Shown here: piece by piece, positions 8,433 through 18,143 of the stretch
Layout: every line of letters begins with the position of its first letter
Numbering within the stretch: position 1 is the stretch's first letter
Notes under the pieces: model-generated
What the model was told of the DNA's origin: nothing
The model's input: only the letters and a program-made list of their open reading frames with translations
The model's database searches: none
Made by a program: the position numbers and the translations under genes
Assembly: GCA_937928795.1 (NCBI GenBank)
Contig: CALFWB010000018.1
Span: 1 to 59,778 of the forward strand
Origin: an uncultured Anaerolineales bacterium
Lineage (GTDB): Bacteria; Chloroflexota; Anaerolineae; Anaerolineales; UBA4823
Length of the DNA stretch: 59,778 bases
Reading direction: 5' to 3'

Positions 8433-8957
8433 ATGAATCAAAATGGTTCGATTCGTCTAATCCAACTCTCCGATTTGCCTGCGTTAGAATGGGATGGACA
8501 GTATGTTCACTTCCGGCGCGTTTATCGCGAAGTTTATGAACAATATCGCATGGGACGTGCTTTGCCGTGGATCGTTGAAACCTATTTCGATGGGATTATT
8601 GGTCAACTGTTCGTTCAGCTTGATAGCCAAAATAAGAATCTGGCTGATGGTTTACGAAGAGCCTACCTTTTTTCCTTTCGAGTTAAGCCACAATTTCAAA
8701 GAAGGGGATGGGGCACCAAGCTGCTAAGCTTTGTAGAGACGTATTTACTAGAGCGAGGATTCCATTGGACAACCTTAAAAGTGTCGAAATTGAATGAGCC
8801 CGCTCGTCAATTTTATGAACATCGTGGCTATTCGATTGTAGCAGAGGAGCATAGTGAGTGGAAATACATCGACCATCAAGGAAGTCAACGGGTGATCGTA
8901 GAGCCTTCTTACCTGATGGAAAAGAGTTTACTTTTAAGGAAAAAATCCTCTTGCTAA
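8433..8957 (+). CDS. GNAT-family N-acetyltransferase
   Basis: This 174-residue acetyltransferase has the acetyl-CoA-binding motif A in FRVKPQFQRRGWGTKLL (Q-R-R-G-W-G) and the typical end LNEPARQFYEHRGY. The substrate is unknown. The ATG at 8433 lies 4 bp after the previous stop codon; an in-frame TTG at 8421 would overlap that gene. It is co-transcribed with the CCA-enzyme gene. The nusA promoter -35 overlaps its last codons. Confidence 0.85.
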   Translation: MNQNGSIRLIQLSDLPALEWDGQYVHFRRVYREVYEQYRMGRALPWIVETYFDGIIGQLFVQLDSQNKNLADGLRRAYLFSFRVKPQFQRRGWGTKLLSFVETYLLERGFHWTTLKVSKLNEPARQFYEHRGYSIVAEEHSEWKYIDHQGSQRVIVEPSYLMEKSLLLRKKSSC

Positions 8958-8979
8958 AGTAAAGGCTTCATGATAAAAT
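8951..8979 (+). promoter_or_regulatory. nusA operon promoter
   Basis: TTGCTA (8951-8956), a 17-bp spacer and TAAAAT (8974-8979) are present, with TG one base before the -10 (extended form). The -35 overlaps the stop codon of the GNAT gene. It would drive the whole nusA-folA cluster. Confidence 0.65.
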
Positions 8980-8982
8980 GAC

Positions 8983-9045
8983 CTCACTCGTTAGTGAGCG
9001 GGTTATGATCCGTCGTCGTCGAAAAGTGGGTGTTCCCCACTTTTC
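8983..9045 (+). promoter_or_regulatory. structured nusA leader with terminator-like hairpin
   Basis: The leader holds a small hairpin (CTCACT, loop CGTT, AGTGAG; 8983-8998) and a 10-bp perfect hairpin (GAAAAGTGGG, 5-base loop, CCCACTTTTC; 9021-9045) followed by TTCTT. The second resembles the AAAGTGGG/CCCACTTT hairpin found ahead of rimP-nusA operons in many bacteria, where attenuation has been proposed. A six-codon reading frame (MENKLR, 9082-9102) ends in an ATGA overlap with the nusA start. Confidence 0.55.
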
Positions 9046-9098
9046 TTCTTGTAACGATTAAGATAGGTTTTGTTTGTGAGCATGGAGAATAAACTGAG

Positions 9099-11090
9099 AT
9101 GAAGAATGAGTTTGTTTTGGCTTTCAATGAGTTATTGGAAGAAAAACAATTACCCAAGGACATTATTATGGGTGCCCTCGAGTATGCGATGGTTTCGGCA
9201 TATCGCAAAGCCGAAAATGCCTCGAATGCTCAGCACATTGAAGCCAAGATTGATTTGCAAACCGGCCGGGTTACGATCTACGCCGAAAAAGAAATTGTAG
9301 AAGTCGTGCAAGACCCGCGCACGGAAGTCTCTTTGGAGGAAGCGCAGAAGATCGACCCAAATGCAAAGGTCGGTGGCATGATCGTCGTTGAAAGCACGCC
9401 AAAGGACTTTGGGCGCGTCGCCGCTCAGACAGCTCGTCAGGTGATTCAGCAAAGGATCAGAGAGGCTGAACGAGAAGCTCAGTTTCAATACTTCAGGCGT
9501 CAGGTGGGAGAGATTGTCAGTGGCATGATTCAGGCGATTAGCCAGAATGGCTTAACCTTAGGCTTGGAGATGAAAGCCGAAGGGATCATGCCTCGTAAGG
9601 AAATGATTCCGGGTGAGCGCTATCGCGTTCATGAACGCGTTCGAGCCTTATTGCTGGAAGTTAAGGATAGCGGTAAGGGACCTCAGATTATTCTCTCCCG
9701 TGCCCACCGCAATTTCTTGCGTAGATTATTAGAGAACGAAGTGCCGGAAATCTACCATGGAATGGTTGAAATCCGTTCAATTGCTCGTGAACCAGGTCAG
9801 CGGTCTAAGGTTGCTGTGGCAGCCTTGCAAGCCGGAATCGATCCTGTTGGAGCCTGTGTTGGGATGCGGGGGGTGCGCATTCAAGCGATTGTCCGCGAAT
9901 TGAACGATGAGAAAATCGATGTCATCGAATGGAATCCAGACCCAGCAATCTACATTGCCAAGGCGCTGAGTCCAGCCCGAGTTACGGGGGTTTACTTGAG
10001 CAATCGAGGGAAAGGCACAAAGACCGCTACAGTGGTGGTTCCTGAAGACCAACTTAGCCTAGCAATCGGTCGCGATGGCCAGAATGCGCGTTTGGCAGCT
10101 CGCTTAACTTCCTGGCGAATTGACATCAAGAGCTTACCGGAAGCTGCTGTCGATGCTCTCGCAAAAATCAAGAAAGAGCCCGAATATGCAACATTTGCGG
10201 AATTGGAGAAAGACGTCATTCCGCAAATTGAACAAATCTTGAACAAAAAAGCAGAAGGAAGGCCGGTTACTCCAGAGGAATACCAGGTGATGAGCCAATT
10301 CGTTGATCGGGTGGAGAGAGGAATCCTAAGACAACGAGAAGGCATTTTGCGAGCCGAAGAAGAGAAGCAACTGATTGCAGCAGCCAATATTCCAGATGAA
10401 GCATTTGAGATTCCGTTGGAGGACATTGGCTTGCCCCTTCGTTACACAACTCTCCTAAACGGAGCAGGATATCTTTCGGTTGGAGATTTGATGCTACAAC
10501 TCAAGCTTGACCCCAATAAGATTCTGGCTCTGGAAGGGATTGGAGCCAAAGCCATGACGGCGATTGAAGAGGCTTTAGCAAAGTTCTCCTTGCCGCAAAC
10601 CCAAGCTGCCGGGGAAGAGGTTGTAGCCGAAGAGCAGGTTGAGGCTGAAGAGCTAGTTTTGGAACCAGAAAGTGAAATGGAGGCTGTTGCCGAATTCCCT
10701 GCGTCCCAGCAGGAAGCAGAAATCCCAGAGGTTGAAAAAGAAGAATCGAGCCCTGCTGTTGAGACTGTCATCCAAGCGGAAGCTGAAGAAGAAGCGTTTG
10801 CCGACATCGCAGTGGAAGAAAGTCAAGAAGCCGCAAAGGAAGAAGAGAGGATCGAGGAGGCTGAAGAGGAATCTTTAGATGAATTATTCAAATGGTCTCC
10901 AGACCAAATCGAGGTTGACTATTCATTGGTTGCGGAAGAGGATGACGAGGAATCGGAGTCGGACAAAAAGAAGAAGAAAAAGAAAAAGAGGTTTGTAGAG
11001 TACGAATATGATCCTGATCAGGCTGCCACCGTTATTAAGAAGAAACGCAAACGGGGTGGCGTGGACTGGGATGATGAATGGGCTCTCTAA
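9099..11090 (+). CDS. nusA: transcription factor NusA with long acidic C-terminal tail
   Basis: NusA binds RNA polymerase and modulates pausing, termination and antitermination. The 663 residues contain an N-terminal polymerase-binding domain (1-125), S1 (about 135-200), two KH domains (about 205-345, with GACVGMRGVRIQAIVREL and AIGRDGQNARLAARLT) and a helix-hairpin-helix segment (about 432-495, ILALEGIGAKAMTAIEEAL). A tail of some 165 residues follows, mostly Glu/Ala/Val. It contains a run of eight lysines near residue 625 and ends GGVDWDDEWAL. The tail is unusual for NusA and looks disordered. rimP, the usual upstream partner, is absent here. Confidence 0.95.
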   Translation: MKNEFVLAFNELLEEKQLPKDIIMGALEYAMVSAYRKAENASNAQHIEAKIDLQTGRVTIYAEKEIVEVVQDPRTEVSLEEAQKIDPNAKVGGMIVVESTPKDFGRVAAQTARQVIQQRIREAEREAQFQYFRRQVGEIVSGMIQAISQNGLTLGLEMKAEGIMPRKEMIPGERYRVHERVRALLLEVKDSGKGPQIILSRAHRNFLRRLLENEVPEIYHGMVEIRSIAREPGQRSKVAVAALQAGIDPVGACVGMRGVRIQAIVRELNDEKIDVIEWNPDPAIYIAKALSPARVTGVYLSNRGKGTKTATVVVPEDQLSLAIGRDGQNARLAARLTSWRIDIKSLPEAAVDALAKIKKEPEYATFAELEKDVIPQIEQILNKKAEGRPVTPEEYQVMSQFVDRVERGILRQREGILRAEEEKQLIAAANIPDEAFEIPLEDIGLPLRYTTLLNGAGYLSVGDLMLQLKLDPNKILALEGIGAKAMTAIEEALAKFSLPQTQAAGEEVVAEEQVEAEELVLEPESEMEAVAEFPASQQEAEIPEVEKEESSPAVETVIQAEAEEEAFADIAVEESQEAAKEEERIEEAEEESLDELFKWSPDQIEVDYSLVAEEDDEESESDKKKKKKKKRFVEYEYDPDQAATVIKKKRKRGGVDWDDEWAL

Positions 11091-11107
11091 TTTTCTAGAA
11101 TACCGCT

Positions 11108-11389
11108 ATGGTAAAAAAACCTTCCAAACCTAAGCATATCCCTCATCGAACATGTGTGGGTTGCCGGGAGGTACAACCGAAACGAACCTTGATTCGTATT
11201 GTGAGAGGACCGAATGGCGTCGAAGTGGACTTGACCGGTAAAAAGCCAGGGCGCGGGGCGTATATCCATAATCAACAATCTTGTTGGGAGTATGCCCTCA
11301 AAGGAAGCCTGGCAAAAGCGTTGAAAGTCCAATTGACGGCGGAAGAGCAAGAACAATTACTGGCGTTTGCAAAATCTTTGCCTCAGTGA
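11108..11389 (+). CDS. ylxR: YlxR family RNA-binding protein
   Basis: This is a small (93-residue) YlxR/DUF448 protein. The family signature RTCVGCREVQPKRTLIRIVR and PGRGAYIH are present. Family members are found between nusA and infB and are thought to bind RNA or act as nucleoid-associated regulators. Here it lies 17 bp after nusA and 92 bp before infB, exactly in the conserved position. Confidence 0.93.
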   Translation: MVKKPSKPKHIPHRTCVGCREVQPKRTLIRIVRGPNGVEVDLTGKKPGRGAYIHNQQSCWEYALKGSLAKALKVQLTAEEQEQLLAFAKSLPQ

Positions 11390-11481
11390 ACGAAAAGTGA
11401 TCGAATAGATCAAACCCGTTTTCGGTAATATTGCGCCTGCCTTCTCGCCGTGATCCAGTGTCCTCTCAAAGGAGGTGTATT

Positions 11482-13290
11482 GTGAGCAATAATGGGCAGA
11501 GCGTAAAACAGATTGAATTGCCAGCCACCATAACCATCCGAGACTTGGCAAAGGTGATTGATGCGAGTCCGATTGACATTATTAAGAAATTAATGGCAAA
11601 TGGTGTGATGGCGAATATCAACCAACAGATCGATTTCGATACCGCTGCCATTGTGGCATCGGAAATGGGTTATGAGGCCACCCTCGAAGCGGATAAAACC
11701 GAAAAGAAAGAAGACTTTGGGGAAATTCCTCTCTGGAGACGGATTATCATGCAGGAAGATCCCGCTCAACTAGTCCGTCGTCCGCCAGTTGTTACTATCT
11801 TAGGCCATGTTGACCATGGGAAAACAACGCTCTTGGATGCCATCCGGCACACCAATGTCGCTGAGGGAGAGGCCGGAGGAATCACCCAGCACATTGGCGC
11901 ATATCAGGTTGAGCATAACGGGCGGTTAATTACTTTCTTGGATACACCCGGACATGCTGCTTTTACCGCGATGAGGGCGCGCGGAGCTCAAGGGGCAGAC
12001 TTGGTTGTTTTAGTTGTCGCTGCGGATGATGGTGTGATGCCACAGACCAAAGAAGCCGCAGCCCACGCAAAGGCAGCTCATGTCCCGATCTTGGTAGCAA
12101 TCAATAAAATTGATAAGCCCAATGCCGATATCGGACGGGTGAAACAACAACTTGCTGAAATCGGACTCGTTCCGGATGACTGGGATGGGGATACGATTGT
12201 GGTGCCGATCTCTGCTAAACAGAAAAAAGGGTTGGATGACTTGTTAGAAGCGATTTTGCTCATTGCGGATAACATGGAGATTCACGCTAACCCGAAGGGT
12301 AAAGTGATCGGCACAGTTATCGAGGCAAAAATTGACCGCGCTAAGGGCGTTTTGGCGACTTTATTGGTTCAGAATGGGACCCTTGAAGTCGGCGATGTGG
12401 TGTTGGCGGGTGTTGCTTATGGGCGGATCAAAGCGATGTTTGATTTTACCGGCAAGAAGGTGCGAAAGGCGCCTCCTTCAACTCCAGTCTCTGTCATGGG
12501 CCTTAACGATGTTCCACAAGCTGGGGAAATGTTTGAAGTCGTGGAATCGGAGCGCGATGCTCGAAATATTGTCATGGAACGCATGCAGACATCCAAACAA
12601 GCCGAAACGGCGGCGAAAAAAGCGGTTACATTGGAGCAACTCTTCGATCGATTTAAGTCGGGAGACGTGCGCGAGTTACGCTTGATCGTCAAAGCGGATG
12701 TTCAAGGTTCACTGGAGCCGATCGTCAACTCGCTAAAGGAGCTCAGCAAAGGGGAAATTGCGGTAAACATTCTCCATGCCGAAACAGGAAATATCAGCGA
12801 AAATGATGTCATGTTGGCATCAGCTTCTGGGGCGGTAATTATTGGGTTCAACGTCCAAGCCGATGTGGCTGCACGTCATATGGCTGAGTCGGAAGGTATC
12901 TCGATCCGACTTTATGATATTATATATCGTTTGACAGAGGATGTCGAAAAAGCCCTCAAGGGCATGTTAGAACCGGAAGAGAAGGAAAAAATTCTCGGTC
13001 ATGCAGAAGTGCGCGCTATATTTCGCATCTCAAAGGTTGGTAACGTTGCCGGTTGTTATGTCCGCGACGGCGAGATTCGCCGCAATGCACGCATCCGAGT
13101 TGTAAGAAATGGAGAAGTGATCGGAGAGGGAGCTGTATCGTCCCTAAAGCATCTAACTGAGGATGTGCGCGAAATCAAACAGGGCTTTGAGTGTGGTATT
13201 GCAGTGAAGGGTTTTGATGCTTTTCAGGTTGGTGATATCCTTGAATGTTTTGTGCTCGAAAAGGCTCAACCCAGTAAAGATGTGTTTTAA
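11482..13290 (+). CDS. infB: translation initiation factor IF-2, short form
   Basis: IF-2 is the GTPase that brings fMet-tRNA to the 30S subunit. The GTG at 11482 is preceded by an excellent ribosome-binding site AAAGGAGGTG. The frame is open upstream to 11431, but those residues have no initiation signal. The 602-residue product has an IF2-N domain (about 10-65), then the G domain with [31 protein letters not shown] and NKID, followed by domains II, III and C2. The long variable N-terminal region of enterobacterial IF-2 is missing, giving the compact form common in this phylum. Confidence 0.97.
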   Translation: MSNNGQSVKQIELPATITIRDLAKVIDASPIDIIKKLMANGVMANINQQIDFDTAAIVASEMGYEATLEADKTEKKEDFGEIPLWRRIIMQEDPAQLVRRPPVVTILGHVDHGKTTLLDAIRHTNVAEGEAGGITQHIGAYQVEHNGRLITFLDTPGHAAFTAMRARGAQGADLVVLVVAADDGVMPQTKEAAAHAKAAHVPILVAINKIDKPNADIGRVKQQLAEIGLVPDDWDGDTIVVPISAKQKKGLDDLLEAILLIADNMEIHANPKGKVIGTVIEAKIDRAKGVLATLLVQNGTLEVGDVVLAGVAYGRIKAMFDFTGKKVRKAPPSTPVSVMGLNDVPQAGEMFEVVESERDARNIVMERMQTSKQAETAAKKAVTLEQLFDRFKSGDVRELRLIVKADVQGSLEPIVNSLKELSKGEIAVNILHAETGNISENDVMLASASGAVIIGFNVQADVAARHMAESEGISIRLYDIIYRLTEDVEKALKGMLEPEEKEKILGHAEVRAIFRISKVGNVAGCYVRDGEIRRNARIRVVRNGEVIGEGAVSSLKHLTEDVREIKQGFECGIAVKGFDAFQVGDILECFVLEKAQPSKDVF

Positions 13291-13301
13291 GTGAGGTTTT
13301 T

Positions 13302-13691
13302 GTGGTATCAAAGGTGCGTTTGGAACGAATTGCTGAACGAGTTAAAGAGGAATTAGCGGAATTACTGTTGCATGGTGTTTCCGATCCCAGATTATCGGGT
13401 GTTTATGTGACGGATGTGCGCGTTGATCGGGAGTTAGCCTACGCCGATATCTATGTTTCTGCCATTGAAGGGCAGCAGCGAGCCGCAGAAATTCTTGAAG
13501 GCTTGGAACATGCGCAAGGATTTCTTAGAAGGGAGTTAGCTCGTTCGGTTGAGTTGCGCATTTTCCCGAAACTTCGGTTTCACTGGGATCCAACTCCGGA
13601 AAGGGCTGAGCGCGTAGAAAAGTTACTTGCCTCATTAAGGGAGGAAGCGAATTTATCGGATAAGGAGACGAAAGACCGAGAAAATCAATGA
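13302..13691 (+). CDS. rbfA: ribosome-binding factor A
   Basis: RbfA is a KH-fold factor needed for 16S rRNA 5'-end maturation and 30S assembly. The 129 residues show RLERIAERVKEELAELL, DPRLSGVYVTDVRVDREL and the C-terminal LRFHWDPTPERAERVEKLL. The start is a GTG 11 bp after infB. Its TGA overlaps the next ATG (ATGA), which suggests translational coupling with the DHH phosphoesterase. Confidence 0.95.
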   Translation: MVSKVRLERIAERVKEELAELLLHGVSDPRLSGVYVTDVRVDRELAYADIYVSAIEGQQRAAEILEGLEHAQGFLRRELARSVELRIFPKLRFHWDPTPERAERVEKLLASLREEANLSDKETKDRENQ

Positions 13692-14662
13692 ATGATCATG
13701 CGCGCACCCTAATCGGTCAAGCCTTACAGCAGGCAGAGCGGTTTTTACTGATAACCCATATTCGTCCAGATGGCGATGCAATCGGCTCTTTGCTGGGCTT
13801 AGGGATGGCTCTGCTTGAATCGGGCAAAGCGGTGCAAATGGTTCTGGACGATCCCGTACCGCTTCAATTTCGGCACCTAGAAGGGGCAGAGCTGATTAAG
13901 AGAGCAATACAAGGCGATTTTGACGTATCGATCACGCTGGATTGCTCGGATGTATCTCGACTTGGCAAGTTTGGCGAAGGGATAGAATGGCACATCAACA
14001 TCGATCACCATATCACCAACGATGGATTTGCAAAAATCAATTTGATTGAGCCAGAGGCAGTAGCTACCGCAGAGATCCTAGCAACGAATTTAGATATTTG
14101 GGGTTTTCAAGTAAGTAAAGCGGTTGCCAATGCCTTATTGATGGGTATTTTGACGGATACAATCGGCTTTCGCACCTACAACATGCGGTCGGATGTACTC
14201 AGGTTGGCGGCGAAATTGATGGATGCTGGAGCCAACCTTCCTGTCCTTTATGCACGTAATGTTTATCAAAAATCATTCGAAGCGGTTAAGATGTGGGGAA
14301 GCGGCCTATCTCGTATGCAAAGAAGAGATGGTCTAGTTTGGACGATGATAACAAACCAAGATCGCTTGATGGCCGGTTATCCCGGTAAAGATGATGCTGA
14401 TATGATTAATTTATTGACCGCCATCGAAGATGCTAAAATTAGTGTTGTCTTTGTTGAACAACCGAATGGCAAGGTAAAGGTAAGTTGGCGCGCTGTGCCA
14501 GGGGTCGATGTCTCTCAGGTGGCTTCCCAATTTGGGGGCGGTGGTCATCCTGCTGCTGCTGGCGCAGAGCTGACTGGTGAAATTCAAGAGCTTTGTGAAG
14601 CTGTGTTGGAAAAGACTTATCTTCATTTGAGGGAAGACCAACGGAATTCAAAAAATTCTTAA
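13688..14662 (+). CDS. nrnA: DHH phosphoesterase NrnA (oligoribonuclease / pAp phosphatase)
   Basis: This bifunctional enzyme would degrade short oligoribonucleotides and dephosphorylate pAp. The 324 residues show the DHH motifs ITHIRPDGDAIGSLLGLG, LDCSDVSR, NIDHHITND and DTIGFRTYN, and the DHHA1 glycine-rich signature FGGGGHPAAAGAEL. It overlaps rbfA by 4 bp and precedes truB by 18 bp, the standard position in nusA-infB clusters. It is one of two DHH-containing proteins in the window. Confidence 0.93.
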   Translation: MNDHARTLIGQALQQAERFLLITHIRPDGDAIGSLLGLGMALLESGKAVQMVLDDPVPLQFRHLEGAELIKRAIQGDFDVSITLDCSDVSRLGKFGEGIEWHINIDHHITNDGFAKINLIEPEAVATAEILATNLDIWGFQVSKAVANALLMGILTDTIGFRTYNMRSDVLRLAAKLMDAGANLPVLYARNVYQKSFEAVKMWGSGLSRMQRRDGLVWTMITNQDRLMAGYPGKDDADMINLLTAIEDAKISVVFVEQPNGKVKVSWRAVPGVDVSQVASQFGGGGHPAAAGAELTGEIQELCEAVLEKTYLHLREDQRNSKNS

Positions 14663-14680
14663 GGAATGTAGGGTGAAACT

Positions 14681-15589
14681 ATGAATTCGGATCATAATAT
14701 CAAGAATATTGTTTCAGGAGTCCTAGTGGTAGACAAGCCAATCGGTTTGACCTCTCACGATGTGGTTCAGATTATCCGCCGTGGAACAGGTATCCGTCGT
14801 GCTGGTCATACGGGAACATTAGACCCCCGCGCTTCGGGTGTCTTGGTTGTTTTGATCGGTCCTGCTGTTCGATTAAGCGAATATGTGGCTGCCTCCGACA
14901 AACGCTATCAGGCAACCATTCGGCTTGGGAGCGCTACCGACACTTATGACTCCGAGGGTGCTGTCACGGAAACCAATGCTTGGGAAAATATCACCGAAGA
15001 AGAGTTCAATCGCGTTTTGCAAAAATTTGTCGGTGAGATCGAGCAAGTACCTCCTCCTTATTCTGCAGTGAAGGTTAAGGGAAAGAAGGCATACGATTTA
15101 GCGCGCGAAGGAGAGGAAGTTGAACTAACCCCTCGCATTATTCAGGTTTACCACCTTGAGGTTTTAGAGTGGGCTCCGCCAGAGGTGGTGATCGATGTTT
15201 ATTGTTCCTCGGGCACTTATGTTCGTTCTTTGGCAAACGATCTCGGCAAGGAATTAGGATGTGGTGCTCATCTGATCGGGTTGAGGCGCACGAAAAGCGG
15301 AAAATTCACGCTTCGAGATGCGATTCCGTTACGGAAATTACAAGAAGCTTTTGAAACGGGCACTTGGTATCGTTACCTAATCCCGGCTGCCGAAGCCCTA
15401 GCGGAATGGCCGATGGTCGAGTTGGATGCCGATCAAGTCGAATTGGTGCGCCATGGGCACCGTGTACCCGGTGAACCCAATGAAAAGGGATGGGCTCGCG
15501 GTGTTAGTCAACAAGGTGATTTGGTCGCTTTGCTTGAATATGATGCTGAAACGGGTGAATGGCAACCGCGTAAAGTTTTCTTTCAATAG
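14681..15589 (+). CDS. truB: tRNA pseudouridine(55) synthase
   Basis: TruB makes pseudouridine 55 in the T-loop of tRNAs. The catalytic motif GHTGTLDPRASGVL contains the essential Asp. KPIGLTSHDVV near the start and RSLANDLGKELGCGAHL are also typical. The final 60 residues form a short PUA-like domain. It has 302 residues, the expected length. It is preceded by nrnA and followed 13 bp later by ribF. Confidence 0.96.
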   Translation: MNSDHNIKNIVSGVLVVDKPIGLTSHDVVQIIRRGTGIRRAGHTGTLDPRASGVLVVLIGPAVRLSEYVAASDKRYQATIRLGSATDTYDSEGAVTETNAWENITEEEFNRVLQKFVGEIEQVPPPYSAVKVKGKKAYDLAREGEEVELTPRIIQVYHLEVLEWAPPEVVIDVYCSSGTYVRSLANDLGKELGCGAHLIGLRRTKSGKFTLRDAIPLRKLQEAFETGTWYRYLIPAAEALAEWPMVELDADQVELVRHGHRVPGEPNEKGWARGVSQQGDLVALLEYDAETGEWQPRKVFFQ

Positions 15590-15602
15590 CTGACAACCTT
15601 TT

Positions 15603-16538
15603 ATGCTTCATCTATGGTCGTTAGAAGGTCTTTCCCTGGAGGGTTCTTGTTTAGCTATTGGAACCTTTGACGGGGTTCACCTAGGCCATCAAGAAATTAT
15701 CCGTCATTTGATGACGAAGGCAAAGGAAAAAGGGCTTCCTGCGGTTGTGGTCACCTTTTTCCCCCACCCAGATCGAGTTTTGGGTAAAAAAGAGGGCCGT
15801 TTCTATCTATCCACTCCCGAAGAAAGGGCGGAGCTGTTGGGAAATTTGGGGGTAGATGTGGTGTTGACCCATCCATTTAATGTCGAGGTGGCAAACTTAT
15901 CTGCACATGAATTTCTACAGCAATTGAAGCAGAAGATCGCCTTTCGGGATTTAGTGGTTGGCTATGATTTTGCGTTGGGCAGAGGGCGAGAGGGAACTGT
16001 GGATCGTCTGGCAGAGTTGAGCCGCGATTTCGACTATACATTGCACGTCATACCCCCTGTCCAGATTAATGGCGAAGTAGTTTCTTCTAGTTTACTGCGC
16101 ACCCTCTTAGGTGAGGGGAATATCCAAAAGGTTAACTTGCTATTGGGACGTCCTTTTTATCTGCGGGGGACGGTCATTCGAGGCGATGGTCGCGGGAGGA
16201 CTCTTGGCATTCCCACCGCTAATTTGGATATTCTGGCTGAACGAGCCGTGCCTCTTGAGGGTGTTTATGTGTGTCATGCCCTCGTGAACCATCAACGATA
16301 TGGCGCAGTGGTCAATGTAGGGGTTCGGCCGACTTTTGAGGATCATCCCGTTGCGCCAAGGGTCGAAGCCCATATCTTGGATTTTGAAGCAGATTTATAC
16401 CAGGAAACATTAGCGCTTGAGTTTATCGATCGGCTACGTGAAGAAAGGCGTTTTCCGTCCAAAGATGCTCTGGTGGAGCAAATTCATCAAGATATTTTCC
16501 AAGCTCGCCAGCTCTTAGGTATCATGAAAAGCAAGTAA
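15603..16538 (+). CDS. ribF: bifunctional riboflavin kinase / FAD synthetase
   Basis: RibF converts riboflavin to FMN and FAD. The N-terminal adenylyltransferase half begins [19 protein letters not shown] and contains [14 protein letters not shown] and SSSLLRTLL. The C-terminal kinase half has [15 protein letters not shown] and the closing segment [11 protein letters not shown]-like (written [18 protein letters not shown]). It has 311 residues, full length. The gene sits directly after truB, as in many bacteria. Confidence 0.96.
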   Translation: MLHLWSLEGLSLEGSCLAIGTFDGVHLGHQEIIRHLMTKAKEKGLPAVVVTFFPHPDRVLGKKEGRFYLSTPEERAELLGNLGVDVVLTHPFNVEVANLSAHEFLQQLKQKIAFRDLVVGYDFALGRGREGTVDRLAELSRDFDYTLHVIPPVQINGEVVSSSLLRTLLGEGNIQKVNLLLGRPFYLRGTVIRGDGRGRTLGIPTANLDILAERAVPLEGVYVCHALVNHQRYGAVVNVGVRPTFEDHPVAPRVEAHILDFEADLYQETLALEFIDRLREERRFPSKDALVEQIHQDIFQARQLLGIMKSK

Positions 16539-16581
16539 AGATGGCGGATTGCGATCCAAGTTGTTTGGATTGAGGTGCGAG

Positions 16582-17376
16582 ATGAGGGCATATTTGGATT
16601 TATTGGCACATATTCTGAGGAATGGCACCAAGAAAGAAGATCGGACGGGTGTAGGAACATTGTCGGTGTTTGGATATCAAATGCGCTTCAACCTCGAAGA
16701 CGGCTTTCCAATCCTAACGACCAAAAAGATTCACCTGAAGTCAGTTATCTATGAGCTGCTTTGGTTCTTGAGGGGAGATACGAATGTGCGCTATCTGCAG
16801 GAGCATGGGGTAAGAATATGGAATGAATGGGCAGACGAGAACGGCGACTTGGGACCGGTTTACGGTGCGCAGTGGAGAGCGTGGCGGGGAGCAGATGGAA
16901 GAACAATCGACCAAATCGCTCAAGTGGTGCATGATATCCGACACAATCCTACCTCGCGCCGCCTGATTGTCAGTGCTTGGAATGTTGGCGAATTGGAAAA
17001 GATGGCTCTTCCACCTTGTCATTGCCTATTTCAGTTTTATGTTGCGAATGGTAAACTTTCCTGTCAGCTTTACCAGCGTTCTGCCGATGTGTTTTTGGGC
17101 GTTCCGTTCAATATTGCCTCCTATTCGTTGTTAACCCTGATGGTCGCACAGGTGACCGGTCTAAAGCCCGGTGAGTTTGTCCATACCTTTGGCGATGTTC
17201 ATCTCTACCTCAACCACCTTGAGCAAGCAAGGCTACAATTGAGCCGTGAACCGTATCCGTTACCTCAAATGAAAATCAATCCTGAAGTCAAAGATATTTT
17301 TTCCTTTCGCTATGAGGATTTTGAATTGGTCAATTACCTTTCGCACCCTCATATTCCTGCCGAGGTTGCCGTTTGA
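16582..17376 (+). CDS. thyA: thymidylate synthase
   Basis: ThyA methylates dUMP to dTMP using methylene-tetrahydrofolate. From the ATG at 16582 (preceded by GAGGTG) the protein has 264 residues, the same length as the E. coli enzyme. Visible are [21 protein letters not shown], the catalytic cysteine in [11 protein letters not shown], and [17 protein letters not shown]. The terminal [10 protein letters not shown] is also typical. The frame is open 11 codons upstream but without a start signal. The stop overlaps the folA start. Confidence 0.97.
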   Translation: MRAYLDLLAHILRNGTKKEDRTGVGTLSVFGYQMRFNLEDGFPILTTKKIHLKSVIYELLWFLRGDTNVRYLQEHGVRIWNEWADENGDLGPVYGAQWRAWRGADGRTIDQIAQVVHDIRHNPTSRRLIVSAWNVGELEKMALPPCHCLFQFYVANGKLSCQLYQRSADVFLGVPFNIASYSLLTLMVAQVTGLKPGEFVHTFGDVHLYLNHLEQARLQLSREPYPLPQMKINPEVKDIFSFRYEDFELVNYLSHPHIPAEVAV

Positions 17377-17888
17377 TCATCTCTCTCATCGTCGCGATGG
17401 ACGCAAAGGGGGGAATTGGCAGGCAGAATCGTTTGCCGTGGCATTTACCAGATGATCTAAAGCGCTTCAAGCAGTTAACCATGGGACATCACTTGATCAT
17501 GGGGCGAAAAACCTACGAGTCGATTGGGCGACCTTTGAAGGGTAGAAAGATGATTGTGCTTTCAAGGCGCCACCAGCCAAATGCTGGAGAGATCATCTTT
17601 GTTCCGGATATGAACGCCGCCATTGAAATTTGCCGCAAAGCGGGGGAAACGGAGGTGTTCGTTGTTGGTGGTGCTGAGGTTTTTCGAGAGGCACTCCCTT
17701 TTGCTCAGAGAATTTATCTGACCAAAATTATGGCTGAGGTTGAAGCAGACACCTTTTTCCCTAAGTGGGATGAAAGTGAGTGGGAAATTATCTCACAAAC
17801 CGAGCATCCTGCGGATGATAGGCATGCCTTCTCGTTTCGGTTTGTCGATTATGTCAAACGAAGCACACAAATCCGAGAAGTTGGCTAA
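17373..17888 (+). CDS. folA: dihydrofolate reductase
   Basis: DHFR regenerates tetrahydrofolate after the ThyA reaction. The 171 residues contain [17 protein letters not shown] (substrate-binding loop with the catalytic Asp), [10 protein letters not shown] and [13 protein letters not shown]. The start codon is a TTG whose bases overlap the thyA stop (TTGA), so the two partner enzymes are translationally coupled. It is the last gene of the nusA cluster. Confidence 0.95.
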   Translation: MIISLIVAMDAKGGIGRQNRLPWHLPDDLKRFKQLTMGHHLIMGRKTYESIGRPLKGRKMIVLSRRHQPNAGEIIFVPDMNAAIEICRKAGETEVFVVGGAEVFREALPFAQRIYLTKIMAEVEADTFFPKWDESEWEIISQTEHPADDRHAFSFRFVDYVKRSTQIREVG

Positions 17889-18057
17889 GATTATGGTGAG
17901 TTCGATATCGGCATTCAGACAGGTCGTTTCGAGGCGCGCAGCGAGGAGAAATCCTTAAGACTTCTTCTTGCTTCGCTCTGAGCGAGATTTCAAGGTGGTA
18001 AGCTCATAACGAATTTAGGTCGTGTTTTTGCTAAGTTTTCGTTGGGTGAATTTATCC
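17889..18057. other. intergenic stretch with degraded repeat
   Basis: There is no gene. The segment 17918-17990 (GAGGCGCGCAGCGAGGAGAA ... GCTTCGCTCTGAGCGAGATT) looks like a decayed palindromic interspersed repeat, with GAAATC and GATTTC near the two ends. No clear terminator follows folA. Confidence 0.4.
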
Positions 18058-18135
18058 GTGTCCACGCAAAAGTTGTAGGACAACTCAATGAGTTGTCCTA
18101 CAAAGCAATGTTGCCAACAACTTTTGAGTGCACAC
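18058..18135 (+). mobile_element. 78-bp MITE-like element, copy 3
   Basis: This copy is identical to copy 1 over all 78 bases in canonical orientation. It is flanked by a perfect 8-bp direct repeat ATTTATCC (18050-18057 and 18136-18143). The downstream repeat touches the -35 box of the T-box promoter without any gap. It has no coding capacity. Confidence 0.82.
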
Positions 18136-18143
18136 ATTTATCC

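Noticed and set aside
17373-17391. folA start at a later ATG
   Set aside because: The first downstream ATG lies inside the conserved N-terminal strand ([11 protein letters not shown]). The TTG overlapping the thyA stop gives the standard DHFR N-terminus.
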